Shown here: positions 8,493 to 15,624 of the stretch, one piece after another
Numbering within the stretch: the first letter of the stretch is position 1
Layout: each line of letters begins with the position of its first letter
Notes under the pieces: model-generated
Told to the model about the DNA's origin: nothing
What the model saw: only the letters and a program-made list of their open reading frames with translations
Database searches by the model: none
Assembly (NCBI RefSeq): GCF_004339565.1
Contig: NZ_SMFZ01000002.1
Span: 1,240,001-1,304,000, forward strand
Reading direction: 5' to 3'
Source: Pseudonocardia endophytica
GTDB taxonomy: Bacteria; Actinomycetota; Actinomycetes; Mycobacteriales; Pseudonocardiaceae
DNA length: 64,000 bases
Made by a program: the position numbers and the translations under genes

Positions 8493-8569
8493 TGGTCGGG
8501 GTGGCGGGATTTGAACCCACGGCCCCTCGCTCCCAAAGCGAGTGCGCTACCAAACTGCGCCACACCCCG
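8493..8569 (-). tRNA. tRNA-Pro, anticodon TGG
   Basis: Read on the minus strand the gene starts CGGGGTGTGGCGCAG and ends CACCCCGACCA. The 7-bp acceptor stem pairs 8563-8569 with 8497-8503, the anticodon loop CTTTGGGAG gives TGG (reads CCA), the T loop GGTTCAAATCC is canonical, and the 3' CCA is encoded at 8493-8495. The integrase relic lies just beyond its 3' end, consistent with use as an attachment site. Confidence 0.96.
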
Positions 8570-8710
8570 TCGGGCTCAGTGTAGCCGGACGCCCGCGGCG
8601 CCCCGGGCGCTCCCGGACAGATCGCCCGATGGTGATCGAGAGGGGCGGACGTGCCGGAGGCCCTGCGCGTCGGATACCCTGGGCTGCGCACGGCGGACGA
8701 CGCCGGGCAC

Positions 8711-8784
8711 GCGGGCGTAGCTCAATGGTAGAGCCCCAGTCTTCCAAACTGGCTACGCGGGTTCGATTCCCGTCGCCCGCTCCA
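8711..8784 (+). tRNA. tRNA-Gly, anticodon TCC
   Basis: The sequence begins GCGGGCGTAGCTCAATGG and ends CGTCGCCCGCTCCA. The acceptor stem GCGGGCG/CGCCCGC is perfect, the anticodon loop TCTTCCAAA gives TCC (reads GGA), and the T arm GGGTTCGATTCCC is canonical. CCA is encoded. It lies on the opposite strand to tRNA-Pro, 141 nt away. Confidence 0.96.
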
Positions 8785-8998
8785 GCAGCGATAACGGCGC
8801 CCGGCTCCCGATCACGGAGCGGGCGTCGTGTCGCGAGCGGACCCTCCCGTCGATGACACCCGAGTCTCTCGGCCCTGTCGTGCGCGGGTCGCTCGCGCTA
8901 CCGTTCTTCCAGCGGCGATGGTGCCCGCCCTAACCGCCCGCTCCGGGCTGATGGCTCCTACCAACTGTGGCTTGCCCACGCGCGGTAGGAGGGCCCCG

Positions 8999-9292
8999 AT
9001 GAAGCACCGTGAACGCAGGGCGTTCGACGACCTCGCCCGACGACTCGCCGCTGACGACCCGCGGCTCGTCGAACTCCTGAGTGAGAAGCCGGACCCCGTC
9101 TACCGACGGGCGTGTCGCCTCTCGAACGCCATGGGCATCCTCGGCGTCGTCCTCGTCCTCGCGGGTGCGGTCCTGGCGGTCGACAGCGTGCTCGGCATCG
9201 GGATCGTCGTCCTGATGTCGTTCTGGCTCCCCCGTCATCTGGCTCACCCGGCCACCCGCGGTGGGCAGGCCGGCGAGGCGAAGCCCTGGTAG
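8999..9292 (+). CDS. DUF3040 membrane protein
   Basis: The 97-residue product begins MKHRERRAFDDLARRLAADDP, the normal opening of the actinobacterial DUF3040 family, followed by two predicted membrane helices (about 42-60, MGILGVVLVLAGAVLAV, and 61-77, GIGIVVLMSFWL). The ATG at 8999 is preceded by GGTAGGAGGG; longer upstream frames lack this and the family N-terminus. The function is unknown. It is an inner-membrane protein that often lies near cell-envelope or division genes in relatives, but here it stands alone between tRNA-Gly and the ArsR unit. Confidence 0.8.
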   Translation: MKHRERRAFDDLARRLAADDPRLVELLSEKPDPVYRRACRLSNAMGILGVVLVLAGAVLAVDSVLGIGIVVLMSFWLPRHLAHPATRGGQAGEAKPW

Positions 9293-9327
9293 GTGCGGTC
9301 CCGCGCGGCCCGTCCGGGGAGAGCCCG

Positions 9328-9355
9328 TTGACGCATTCCCATATCGGCATATGAT
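9328..9355 (+). promoter_or_regulatory. Promoter with overlapping dyad for the ArsR gene
   Basis: TTGACG (9328-9333), a 16-nt spacer and TATGAT (9350-9355) form a strong housekeeping promoter whose start would fall at or next to the ATG at 9362, giving a leaderless mRNA. The dyad CATAT-CGGC-ATATG (9340-9353) overlaps the -10 box, the usual place for an ArsR operator and autoregulation. Confidence 0.7.
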
Positions 9356-9361
9356 GCTCGC

Positions 9362-9718
9362 ATGGCACGCGTGGCGACGACCTCGGACGCGTTCAACGCG
9401 ATCGCCGAGCCCCAACGTCGGGAGATCCTGACGCTGTTGCGCGAGGGCGAGCGGCCGGTCACCGGCCTGGCGCGGGATCTGGGCATGACCCAGCCCCAGA
9501 CGTCGAAGCACCTGCGGGTGCTCCGCGAGGTCGGGCTCGTGCACGCCCGTGGCGACGGCAAGCAGCGGCTGTACGGCCTCGACGCCCGTGGCCTGCGGCC
9601 CGTCCACGAGTGGTTGGGCGGATTCGAGCGGTTCTGGAGCGAGAGCCTCGACCGGCTCGACGAGTACGTGCAGGAACTGACGCAGACACACCAGGAGAGG
9701 CACGACGATGACCACTAG
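9362..9718 (+). CDS. ArsR-family transcriptional regulator
   Basis: This 118-residue winged-helix protein begins MARVATTSDAFNAIAEPQRREILTLL, the standard opening of ArsR regulators that control SRPBCC/AHSA1 partners. The recognition helix is GMTQPQTSKHLRVLREVGLV (about 41-60) and the wing is ARGDGKQRLYGLD. The usual metal-binding cysteines are absent, so it is unlikely to be a metal sensor. It overlaps the following SRPBCC gene by 11 nt, so the two are translated together; in other bacteria this pair behaves as a self-contained regulatory unit. It is probably autoregulated through the dyad in its promoter. Confidence 0.88.
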   Translation: MARVATTSDAFNAIAEPQRREILTLLREGERPVTGLARDLGMTQPQTSKHLRVLREVGLVHARGDGKQRLYGLDARGLRPVHEWLGGFERFWSESLDRLDEYVQELTQTHQERHDDDH

Positions 9719-10172
9719 CGATCGGGAGATCGTGATCTCCCGGGCCATCGGCGCCCCGCGGGAGACCGTGTTCGAGGCGTTCACGCAGGTCCGGCATCTG
9801 TCGCGGTGGTGGGGACCGGACGGGTTCACGACGACGACGCGGTCGTTCGAGTTCCGCGCGGGCGGTGCGTGGGACTTCACGATGCACGGGCCGGACGGGA
9901 CCGACTACCAGGAGTGGATCACCTGGACGGAGATCGTCCCGCCGGAGCGCATCGCGCTCGTGCACGGCGAGTCCCGCGACGATCCGAACGCGTTCGAGTC
10001 GGTGTGGACGTTCGAGGTGGACGGCGACGAGAAGACCCGGATCGTGATGCGCACGGTGTTCCCGACGAAGGAGCTCCGCGACGAGGCGGTCGAGAAGTAC
10101 CACGCCGTCGAGGGCGGCGAGCAGACCCTGCGCAACCTGGCCGACTACGTCCTCGCGGGTGTGCAGAGCTGA
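9708..10172 (+). CDS. SRPBCC (AHSA1-like) domain protein
   Basis: The 154-residue protein has the START/AHSA1 lipid-binding fold: REIVISRAIGAPRETVFEAF, the tryptophan-rich HLSRWWGPDGF, SFEFRAGGAWDFTMHGPDG, and the C-terminal helix AVEGGEQTLRNLADYVL. Proteins of this type bind a hydrophobic ligand in a beta-barrel cavity. The gene is translationally coupled (11-nt overlap) to the upstream ArsR gene, which is the common arrangement. The ligand is unknown. Downstream lies only a reductase fragment. Confidence 0.88.
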   Translation: MTTSDREIVISRAIGAPRETVFEAFTQVRHLSRWWGPDGFTTTTRSFEFRAGGAWDFTMHGPDGTDYQEWITWTEIVPPERIALVHGESRDDPNAFESVWTFEVDGDEKTRIVMRTVFPTKELRDEAVEKYHAVEGGEQTLRNLADYVLAGVQS

Positions 10173-10183
10173 CGGTCGGCAGG

Positions 10184-10294
10184 GTGTTCTTCAGCGTGAC
10201 GATGTCGCTCGACGGCTTCATGGCGCCGGAGGAGGTGCCCGTCGAGGACGCCTTCTCGCCGGAGGGCAGGACGACCCGAGGGTCCGGTGCTTGA
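10184..10294 (+). pseudogene. Truncated RibD/DHFR-like reductase fragment
   Basis: Just after the SRPBCC stop the sequence reads VFFSVTMSLDGFMAPEEVP, the hallmark N-terminus of dihydrofolate-reductase-like (RibD C-terminal domain) proteins, then stops at 10292-10294. In another frame immediately downstream (about 10297-10335) MTKRSALQGWAT resembles the next conserved segment, so a frameshift plus deletion is likely. The intact gene would be about 200 codons. ArsR-SRPBCC-reductase trios are common, which suggests the third gene was lost here. No good start codon with a ribosome binding site remains. Confidence 0.6.
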
Positions 10295-10355
10295 TGACGA
10301 AGCGGTCGGCGCTGCAGGGCTGGGCCACCTGATCCGCACCGTCGGGCAGCGCCGA

Positions 10356-10757
10356 CTACCCCAGGCTGAGCTGCCAGGACACGCCGAAGCGGTCGTTCGT
10401 CCAACCGAACGGCCCGAAGCCGTAGTCGCCGAGCGGCATGAGCGGGGCGCCGCCGTCGGACAGCGCCGACCAGAGCTTCTGCTGCTCCTCGGCGGACTCG
10501 CAGACCACGAACAACGACATCGACGGGGTGAAGTCGAAGTCGTGGGCCTGCGGGCTGTCGAACAGTCGGACCTGCTGCTCCCCGAGCCGGATCACCCCCT
10601 GCTTGACGGTGCCCTCCGCGCCGGGCTCACCGGCGCCGAAGCGTTCCAGGACGAGGACCTCGCCGTCCGCGAACAGTCCGGTGTAGAACGTCATCGCCGC
10701 TTCGGCGTCGCCCTTCTGGAACATCAGGAACGGGGTGAGCTTCTGCAGGTCAGCCAT
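10356..10757 (-). CDS. VOC-family (PhnB-like) protein
   Basis: The 133-residue product starts MADLQKLTPFLMFQKGDAEAAMTFY, the normal PhnB/3-demethylubiquinone-methyltransferase-like VOC opening, followed by FADGEVLVLERFG and ending FGPFGWTNDRFGVSWQLSLG. The VOC fold usually binds a divalent metal through two His/Glu pairs; PhnB-type members often lack some of these, and here only a few candidate ligands are seen. Its start overlaps the end of the upstream SRPBCC gene by 8 nt, placing it third in the HTH-SRPBCC-VOC operon. A role in glyoxalase-like or resistance chemistry is possible but not shown. Confidence 0.82.
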   Translation of the reverse strand: MADLQKLTPFLMFQKGDAEAAMTFYTGLFADGEVLVLERFGAGEPGAEGTVKQGVIRLGEQQVRLFDSPQAHDFDFTPSMSLFVVCESAEEQQKLWSALSDGGAPLMPLGDYGFGPFGWTNDRFGVSWQLSLG

Positions 10758-11421
10758 CGTGGTGTGTCTCCTGGGTCGTCGTGGTGAGCCACTCTGCCCA
10801 CGCCGTGGAGAGAGTGGCCGGGTCGGTGCCGGGGGAGTAGGCGTGGTGGCCGACGGCCACCGGCAGGCCGATCGGGGACCGTTCGTGGAAGCGGACCAGG
10901 GCGTCGTCCGTGCGGACGCCGAGGTAGTGCACGGAGCGGAGGTCGACGACGCCGGCGAGCCCGGTGGCATCGACGGTGTCGCCCTCCGCAGGGTCGCCGA
11001 GGGCGGCGAGGATCCGGTCCCACGCACCGGGGACGGCGGGTGCCTCGGCCTCGGCGTACACGGCGGAGCGGTCCGGGAAGTGCCGCAGGTACTGGCCGAG
11101 CGTGAACAGGTACATGTCCCACCCGGCGGCGGTCATGCCCTCGAACTCGTCGCCCCAGTCGTCGGAGAGCATCCCGCTGTGCACGAACCGCAGGACCGTC
11201 GTCCCGTCGTCGCGACCGTCCACGATGTACTCCATCGCGGTGGTGCCGCCGTCGGTGATCGCCAGCCGGTGCGGGGGCTCCGACTCGACCTGCGCGTCCG
11301 GCGGCGGTTCCGATGGCATGAACCACGCGGCCTGGCCCTCCGGCGTGGCGATCGCCCGCCAGACCTGCTCCGGTGTGGCCGGCAGGGCGACCTCGCGGCG
11401 GATCTCGAACCGGCGGCTCAC
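10750..11421 (-). CDS. SRPBCC domain protein
   Basis: Starting at GTG 11421, the 223-residue protein opens VSRRFEIRREVALPATPEQVWRAI, followed by the aromatic WFMPSEPPP segment, MEYIVDGRDDGTTVLRFVHSGML and the helix MTAAGWDMYLFTLGQYL. It is an AHSA1/polyketide-cyclase type ligand-binding protein, longer than usual by about 70 C-terminal residues that include a second SAYDDALVRF-like strand region. The start overlaps the stop of the HTH gene by 4 nt (GTGA), so the two are co-translated. This is the second regulator-SRPBCC pair within 3 kb, facing the first. Confidence 0.82.
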   Translation of the reverse strand: MSRRFEIRREVALPATPEQVWRAIATPEGQAAWFMPSEPPPDAQVESEPPHRLAITDGGTTAMEYIVDGRDDGTTVLRFVHSGMLSDDWGDEFEGMTAAGWDMYLFTLGQYLRHFPDRSAVYAEAEAPAVPGAWDRILAALGDPAEGDTVDATGLAGVVDLRSVHYLGVRTDDALVRFHERSPIGLPVAVGHHAYSPGTDPATLSTAWAEWLTTTTQETHHDG

Positions 11422-12005
11422 GACGGCTCGTCCGGGGTCATGGCCGGGTGTACGGCGACGACGAGGCGGTGCCGACGGCCGCCGGGCGCGGCGGCGTCGT
11501 GGTAGCGGGCCACGAGGTCCCGCACCGAGTCGCCGAGCTCGCGGGTGAACGCGGCCCGGTCGGCGGCACTGGCGAAGCGGATCTCGCCGTCGACCGCGAA
11601 CGTGGCGACCCGGCGGCGGCCCGCCGCGGTGACGAGCGCGCCGACCTCGCGGAGCAGGCGCGCGGCGACAGCGAGCAGCCACTGCGCCGAGAGGCGGTCC
11701 GGGCTGGCGTCCGGATCGGGTGCGAGCAGCGCCCATGCCTGGGGTGACACGACGAACGCGGACGCGGTCGCCCGCATCACCCGCTCGGTCATGTTGCCCT
11801 TGCGCCGCTCCTCGACGAGCTCGACGAGCCCGTGCGTCTCGAGCGCCCGGAGGTGGTAGTTCACCTTCTGCCGGGACAGGCCCAGCTCCGCGGCCAGCGT
11901 GGTGGCGGAGCCGGGGGTGCGCAGCGCGCCGAGCAGCTGGGCGCGGACCGGGTCGAGCGCGACGGCGGCCGCGGCTCCGTCCGAGATCACCGCCGTGTCC
12001 GTCAC
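11418..12005 (-). CDS. Winged-helix (ArsR-like) transcriptional regulator
   Basis: From GTG 12005 the product is 195 residues: an N-terminal winged helix (LDPVRAQLLGALRTPGSATTLAAELG, LSRQKVNYHLRALETHGLVEL) and a long C-terminal domain (about 100 residues) with WALLAPDPDASPDRLSAQW and DLVARYHDAAAPGG, probably ligand or dimer functions. The start is supported by a well-placed promoter: TTGACA at 12041-12036, a 17-nt spacer, GACGGT at 12018-12013 and the GTG 7 nt later, implying a leaderless mRNA. An in-frame TTG at 12041 is unlikely because it would lie in the -35 box. A 10-bp-arm inverted repeat surrounds the -35 region, suggesting autoregulation of the HTH-SRPBCC-VOC operon. Confidence 0.82.
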   Translation of the reverse strand: MTDTAVISDGAAAAVALDPVRAQLLGALRTPGSATTLAAELGLSRQKVNYHLRALETHGLVELVEERRKGNMTERVMRATASAFVVSPQAWALLAPDPDASPDRLSAQWLLAVAARLLREVGALVTAAGRRRVATFAVDGEIRFASAADRAAFTRELGDSVRDLVARYHDAAAPGGRRHRLVVAVHPAMTPDEPS

Positions 12006-12021
12006 GGCGACCACCGTCGCA

Positions 12022-12059
12022 CCGACAACTTTTCCTGTCAAGAAGACTCAAGTTGTCGG
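12022..12059. promoter_or_regulatory. Inverted repeat around promoter of HTH-SRPBCC operon
   Basis: CCGACAACTT (12022-12031) and AAGTTGTCGG (12050-12059) form a perfect 10-bp inverted repeat with an 18-nt spacer. The minus-strand TTGACA (12041-12036) lies between the arms and the left arm covers the -35/-10 spacer, so a dimeric repressor bound here would block the promoter. The divergently encoded HTH protein is the likely ligand. Confidence 0.7.
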
Positions 12060-12131
12060 AGGCCGTGCCGGCAGCGCGTCGCATGCTCGAATGGTGAATT
12101 CGGACTATGGCGTCGGCGGCATGCGTGAGTC

Positions 12132-12362
12132 ATGATCAATCGGGTGGATCTCGCAACGGTCTTCGCCGCGCTCGACCTCGATCCGGACGACCCGGACGCC
12201 GCCGACGACGTCGCGGTCGTGCACGCGCTCGTCGCACGGCGGGACTCGTCGTGCCCGCGACGGGGAGCGGGCGGGTCCGTCCGGGCCGTGACGGGACCGC
12301 AGATCACGCACGTGGACGACCGGTGCCGGGCGAACGGGCCGGAGGTCCGCTGGAGCCAGTGA
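12132..12362 (+). CDS. Hypothetical small acidic protein
   Basis: The 76-residue frame starts at ATG 12132, MINRVDLATVFAALDLDPDDPDAADD, and has GC-rich third positions like neighbouring genes. It contains two Cys (near 41 and 65) and an acidic N-terminal half; no known domain is recognised. The ribosome binding site is weak (GGCGGC, 10 nt away). It is divergent from the HTH gene and could instead be a chance frame or a gene remnant. Confidence 0.35.
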   Translation: MINRVDLATVFAALDLDPDDPDAADDVAVVHALVARRDSSCPRRGAGGSVRAVTGPQITHVDDRCRANGPEVRWSQ

Positions 12363-12689
12363 ACTCCGGCCGGGTGGGTGGCCGGATCTCCCCGGTCGCG
12401 TCGACAGCGGCTGCGAGGGCTGCTCGCGGGCCACGAGAGGAGTTCGCGGATGCCGGACGGCGGGGCCACCCGCGTGTGGCTGTCCGAGATCCGAGCTCTC
12501 GGGCGAGGCTCGGGCTCGTCGCCGTGGTCGGCACGGACGTCCTGTCGCTCTCGACGGTGGACGCCTCGGTGCTCGTGCCGCTCGCCTACCCCACGGCTGA
12601 GGGTGGCGCCCGTCACACGGGCTTGAGTGTGCCGCAGCGGCACGCCTTCTCCTGATCCCCGTACCGGACACCACGACGGAGGGGACGAG
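12363..12689. other. Non-coding or remnant stretch before DUF3159 gene
   Basis: No complete gene is visible. In the frame ending at 12655 the last 50 residues (LGLVAVVGTDVLSLSTVDA and VPLAYPTAEGG) have GC-rich third positions like a real gene, but there is no acceptable start or known domain, so this may be the tail of a decayed gene. The promoter of the DUF3159 gene should lie at its right end. Confidence 0.35.
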
Positions 12690-13376
12690 ATGACGATGAC
12701 GGACGCAGACCGGGACGACGACACGGCGACCGGCCCGCTGCCGGTCGCCGGGCCGACGTCGGAGAACGCACAGGAGAAGACCGCGAGCGTGCTCGACCAG
12801 ATGGGCGGCCCGATGGGGTTCGTCTACTCGACGGTGCCGGTGGTCGTGTTCGCGACGGCCAACGCGTTCCTGTCGCTTCCGGTGACGATCGCCGTGTCGG
12901 TCGGTGTCGCCGTGCTGCTGACCGCGTTCCGGCTGGTCCGGGGCGAGAGGTTCGCGTCCGCGATCGGCGGGCTGGTCGGCGTCGGGGTCGCGGCGGGCAT
13001 CGTCGCGTGGACCGGGTCGGCCAAGGACTTCTTCGCGATCGGGATCTGGGTCGCGCTGGCCGGCTTCGTGGTGACCGCCGCATCGGTGCTGGCACGCAGG
13101 CCGTTGACCGGGGTGATCTGGAACGCCCTGCACGGCAACAAGCACGCCTGGCGCGCGGACCGTCCGAGCCTGCGCGCGCACGACATCGCGACGCTCGCGG
13201 CCGCGGCCGTGTTCGGCGCCCGGTTCGCCGTCCAGCAGTGGCTCTACGTGATCGACACGACCGGTGGGCTGGCCGTCGCCCGGGTCGCCATGGGCACCCC
13301 GCTGACGATCCTCGCCGCGCTCGTCGTCGTCTGGGCGTTCCGCCGCACCAGCAAGCGGCTGCTGACCCGGTCCTGA
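12690..13376 (+). CDS. DUF3159 integral membrane protein
   Basis: The 228-residue protein begins MTMTDADRDDD, has a short acidic soluble N-terminus, then the conserved QEKTASVLDQMGGPMGFVYSTVP entry and about six predicted membrane helices (for example VVVFATANAFLSL, IAVSVGVAVLLTAF, GLVGVGVAAGIVAW, FFAIGIWVALAGFVV, LTILAALVVVWAF). The pattern matches DUF3159, an actinobacterial inner-membrane family of unknown function. GGAGGGGAC precedes the ATG. In many relatives DUF3159 lies near DUF3710/dut genes, but that context is not seen here. Confidence 0.85.
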   Translation: MTMTDADRDDDTATGPLPVAGPTSENAQEKTASVLDQMGGPMGFVYSTVPVVVFATANAFLSLPVTIAVSVGVAVLLTAFRLVRGERFASAIGGLVGVGVAAGIVAWTGSAKDFFAIGIWVALAGFVVTAASVLARRPLTGVIWNALHGNKHAWRADRPSLRAHDIATLAAAAVFGARFAVQQWLYVIDTTGGLAVARVAMGTPLTILAALVVVWAFRRTSKRLLTRS

Positions 13377-13380
13377 GCGT

Positions 13381-14007
13381 TCAGCGGGTGGCGGTCAGCC
13401 GCAGCAGCGACGACGTCGGACCCCACGAGGGCGGGACGGAGAACCGCTCCTCGTGGTCCGGGTCGAAGCCGGCGGACCGGATCTCGGCCGCGGTGTCCCT
13501 GTCCAGGTGGCACCCGGCCATCACCCGTGTCCAGACCGGGTCGAGCCGGGCCTGCCACCGGGCGTGCCCGCCGTGCCCGCGCACGTGCTCGAGCGCCACG
13601 AGCCGCCCGCCCGGCCGCAGCACCCGGCGGGCCTCGGCCAGCGCGCGGCCCGGATCCGGGATCGTGCACAGCACGAGCGTGAACACCACCGCGTCGAACG
13701 AGGCGTCCGGGAACGGGAGCGCCTCCGCGCCCGCGTCGGACACCTCCACCGGCACCCGCGCCCCGTCCAGACGGTCCGTCAGCCTGCGCCGCATGGCCGG
13801 GTCCGGCTCGGCCGCCACGACCCGCGACGCCGCCCGGAAATGGGTCAGGTTCGCCCCGGTGCCCGCGCCGACGTCGAGCACGGAACCGGTGAGCCCGCCG
13901 ACCAGCTCGGAGCGGATCGGGCCGATCACGGTCCGTTCCATCGGGCCGACCATCCGGTCGTAGACCGCGGCGAACACGCGGTGACCGCGAACCTCCCGAG
14001 TGGCCAT
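13381..14007 (-). CDS. Class I SAM-dependent methyltransferase
   Basis: The 208-residue enzyme has the Rossmann-type SAM motifs: motif I VLDVGAGTGANL (about 43-54), the acidic AAEPDPAMRRRL (about 65-75), motif II/III ALPFPDASFDAVVFTLVLCTIPDP and motif IV VLRPGGRLVALEHV. The opening MATREVRGHRVFAAVYDRMVGPMER is typical of the UbiE/small-molecule branch. The substrate is unknown. It ends 4 nt from the convergent DUF3159 stop and lies 30 nt downstream of the DinB-fold gene on the same strand, so those may be co-transcribed. Confidence 0.88.
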   Translation of the reverse strand: MATREVRGHRVFAAVYDRMVGPMERTVIGPIRSELVGGLTGSVLDVGAGTGANLTHFRAASRVVAAEPDPAMRRRLTDRLDGARVPVEVSDAGAEALPFPDASFDAVVFTLVLCTIPDPGRALAEARRVLRPGGRLVALEHVRGHGGHARWQARLDPVWTRVMAGCHLDRDTAAEIRSAGFDPDHEERFSVPPSWGPTSSLLRLTATR

Positions 14008-14037
14008 GCCCTCACTCTGACAGCTGCCGGGGCGGGA

Positions 14038-14664
14038 TCACCCGTCGATGCGGTCGCGCAGCGTCGCCACTCCGGGTCCGGTGAGCTCGTCGACGGCGGC
14101 GCGACGCCCGGCGACGGCCATCAGCAGCGCCTCGCCGGGACCTTCGACCGACGGCCCGTCGCCCGCCGTCCACCCCAGGTCGGTCGCGACGAGGCGCAGG
14201 CCGGCGACCCGCGGCTTCGCCCTGATGGGAGGCGCGGTGCGGGCGAAGTCGAGCGCGACCGTGAGCCGGTCGGCGGGAACGTCACGGTGCAGCCCGAGCG
14301 GGCGTCGGACGTCCTGCTGGTGGATCATGCAGTCGGTCAGCGCGATCCGCCCGCCGAACAGCGTCGTGAACCCGCGGGGCCGCACGCAGCTCCTGGCTTT
14401 GGCGAGGAGCTCCGGAGGCGACACCCCGGCCTGCTCGGCGACGACGGCCGCGTTGGCGCGGTCGCCGTTCAGTCCCGAGCGGAGCAGCCGGGCGGCGAAG
14501 CCGGAGAAGCCGGCGTCCTCGTAGCCGTACATGTGCGCGACCACGTCACGCGTGGACCAGCCCTCGCAGAGCGTCGGTGCGTCCCACTGCTCCGGTGTCA
14601 GCCCGGCCAGGAACTCGGCCATGTCGGCGCGTTCCGCGACGGCCATGCCCATCGTGTCGGCCAC
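14038..14664 (-). CDS. Maleylpyruvate isomerase family (DinB-fold) protein
   Basis: The 208-residue protein contains the mycothiol-dependent maleylpyruvate-isomerase N-terminal signature: LAGLTPEQWDAPTLCEGWSTRDVVAHM, with the conserved W, the LCxGW and the DVVAH metal-ligand His, and a second histidine segment TDCMIHQQDVRRPLG, which provides the other Zn ligands (H, H, D) of the DinB fold. GTG at 14664 is chosen because GGAG lies 5 nt upstream; ATG at 14652 is an alternative. Such proteins are thought to use mycothiol; the substrate is unknown. The upstream RsbW-like gene ends 24 nt before it. Confidence 0.82.
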   Translation of the reverse strand: MADTMGMAVAERADMAEFLAGLTPEQWDAPTLCEGWSTRDVVAHMYGYEDAGFSGFAARLLRSGLNGDRANAAVVAEQAGVSPPELLAKARSCVRPRGFTTLFGGRIALTDCMIHQQDVRRPLGLHRDVPADRLTVALDFARTAPPIRAKPRVAGLRLVATDLGWTAGDGPSVEGPGEALLMAVAGRRAAVDELTGPGVATLRDRIDG

Positions 14665-14688
14665 GGTGTCTCCGCTCGTGGGGCCGGA

Positions 14689-15144
14689 TCAGGCCGACAC
14701 GGTCTGGCGCGACGGGCAGCCCAGCGACCGGTGCATGGTCACGGTCGTCCCGGCCGACGTCCGCTCGATGCCCATGTGGTCCACCGACGCCTCGGCCATC
14801 ATCAGGCCGCGCCCCCGGAACCCGGGGTCCGACGGCGGTTCACGCCAGCAGCCGTGGTCGATGATCTCCACGGACACCTCGAGGCGGCCGCACCCCCTGG
14901 TGCCGGAGCCCGCGTCGACCACCGTGCGGACACGGGCGCGCAGGCGCACCGTGCCGGGGCCGCCCCCGTAGGCGTGCTCGACGCTGTTGCTGATCGCCTC
15001 GTTCACGGCGAGGACGAGGTCCTGCCCGACGTCGCACAGCGCGGTGAGGCCACACAGGGAGGCGAGCCACGAGCTCAACGCACGTCGCGATCGCGCAGCC
15101 GACGCGGGCTCTGCGGCGAGTTCGACGTCCAGAACGGGGCTCAC
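14689..15144 (-). CDS. RsbW-like ATP-binding protein (anti-sigma kinase type)
   Basis: The 151-residue GHKL-type ATPase begins VSPVLDVELAAEPASAARSRRAL and has the N box LVLAVNEAISNSVEHAYG (Asn and Glu present), a central EVSVEIIDHGCWREPP and the G box PGFRGRGLMMAEASVDHM. This fits the HATPase_c_2 family of serine-protein kinase anti-sigma factors that bind SigB/SigF-type sigma factors or anti-sigma antagonists. GTG 15144 is chosen because a GGGTAT box lies 9 nt upstream (15154-15159) and the family starts near here; ATG at 15192 is possible. No sigma factor is adjacent. SigB-like promoters elsewhere in the window give a plausible regulon. Confidence 0.78.
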   Translation of the reverse strand: MSPVLDVELAAEPASAARSRRALSSWLASLCGLTALCDVGQDLVLAVNEAISNSVEHAYGGGPGTVRLRARVRTVVDAGSGTRGCGRLEVSVEIIDHGCWREPPSDPGFRGRGLMMAEASVDHMGIERTSAGTTVTMHRSLGCPSRQTVSA

Positions 15145-15323
15145 GGCCGGTGCATACCCGGTCGGGGCGTTCCTGATACGTCCTCGACGCATCCGGGTGA
15201 GAAACCCGTCGCCCGCCGTCCCGATCCGGTCTCCGGCGCCGGTGCCGGAGCACGTCCGGGGGACCACGGTCCGGGCCGGTACACCTGCGCCGTCCACGGC
15301 GCGACCGGCCCGGACCGGAGTCG

Positions 15324-15512
15324 CTAGTCGGCCTTCTCGACCTCGACGATCGGCGCGCCGTCCGCCGCCTTGAGGACCGACTCGCAGCCCTTCTTCGCGG
15401 ACGCCTTCGACGCGTAGCCCTGGCCGCTGGCCACGACCTCGCCGTTGGACGCCTTCAGACGGAACCGGAACTTGCCCGCCGCGTCCTCGTACACCTCGAA
15501 CTTGCCGGCCAT
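15324..15512 (-). CDS. YegP (DUF1508) family protein
   Basis: This 62-residue protein contains the complete YegP fold: MAGKFEVYEDAAGKFRFRLKA, NGEVVASGQGYASKASAKKG and CESVLKAADGAPIVEVEKAD. It corresponds to one DUF1508 unit; many YegP proteins carry two. It is small, soluble and basic-acidic balanced, with no enzymatic residues known. GGAGGGT lies 6 nt before the ATG. Function is unknown, though family members are often stress-associated. Confidence 0.88.
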   Translation of the reverse strand: MAGKFEVYEDAAGKFRFRLKASNGEVVASGQGYASKASAKKGCESVLKAADGAPIVEVEKAD

Positions 15513-15624
15513 GGGAGACCCTCCAGACGGTTGCCGTGCTCTCGACAGCGCGGAAGGTACTGGATCACGCCGGCGCCCGCGGACGGGAGCGTCCCCCGTT
15601 CGTGTCCATGACGGACGGGGCGGG

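Noticed and set aside
12107..12655. Plus-strand protein of 182 residues upstream of DUF3159
   Set aside because: No ribosome binding site or domain and it overlaps the other small frame at 12132; only its tail looks coding.
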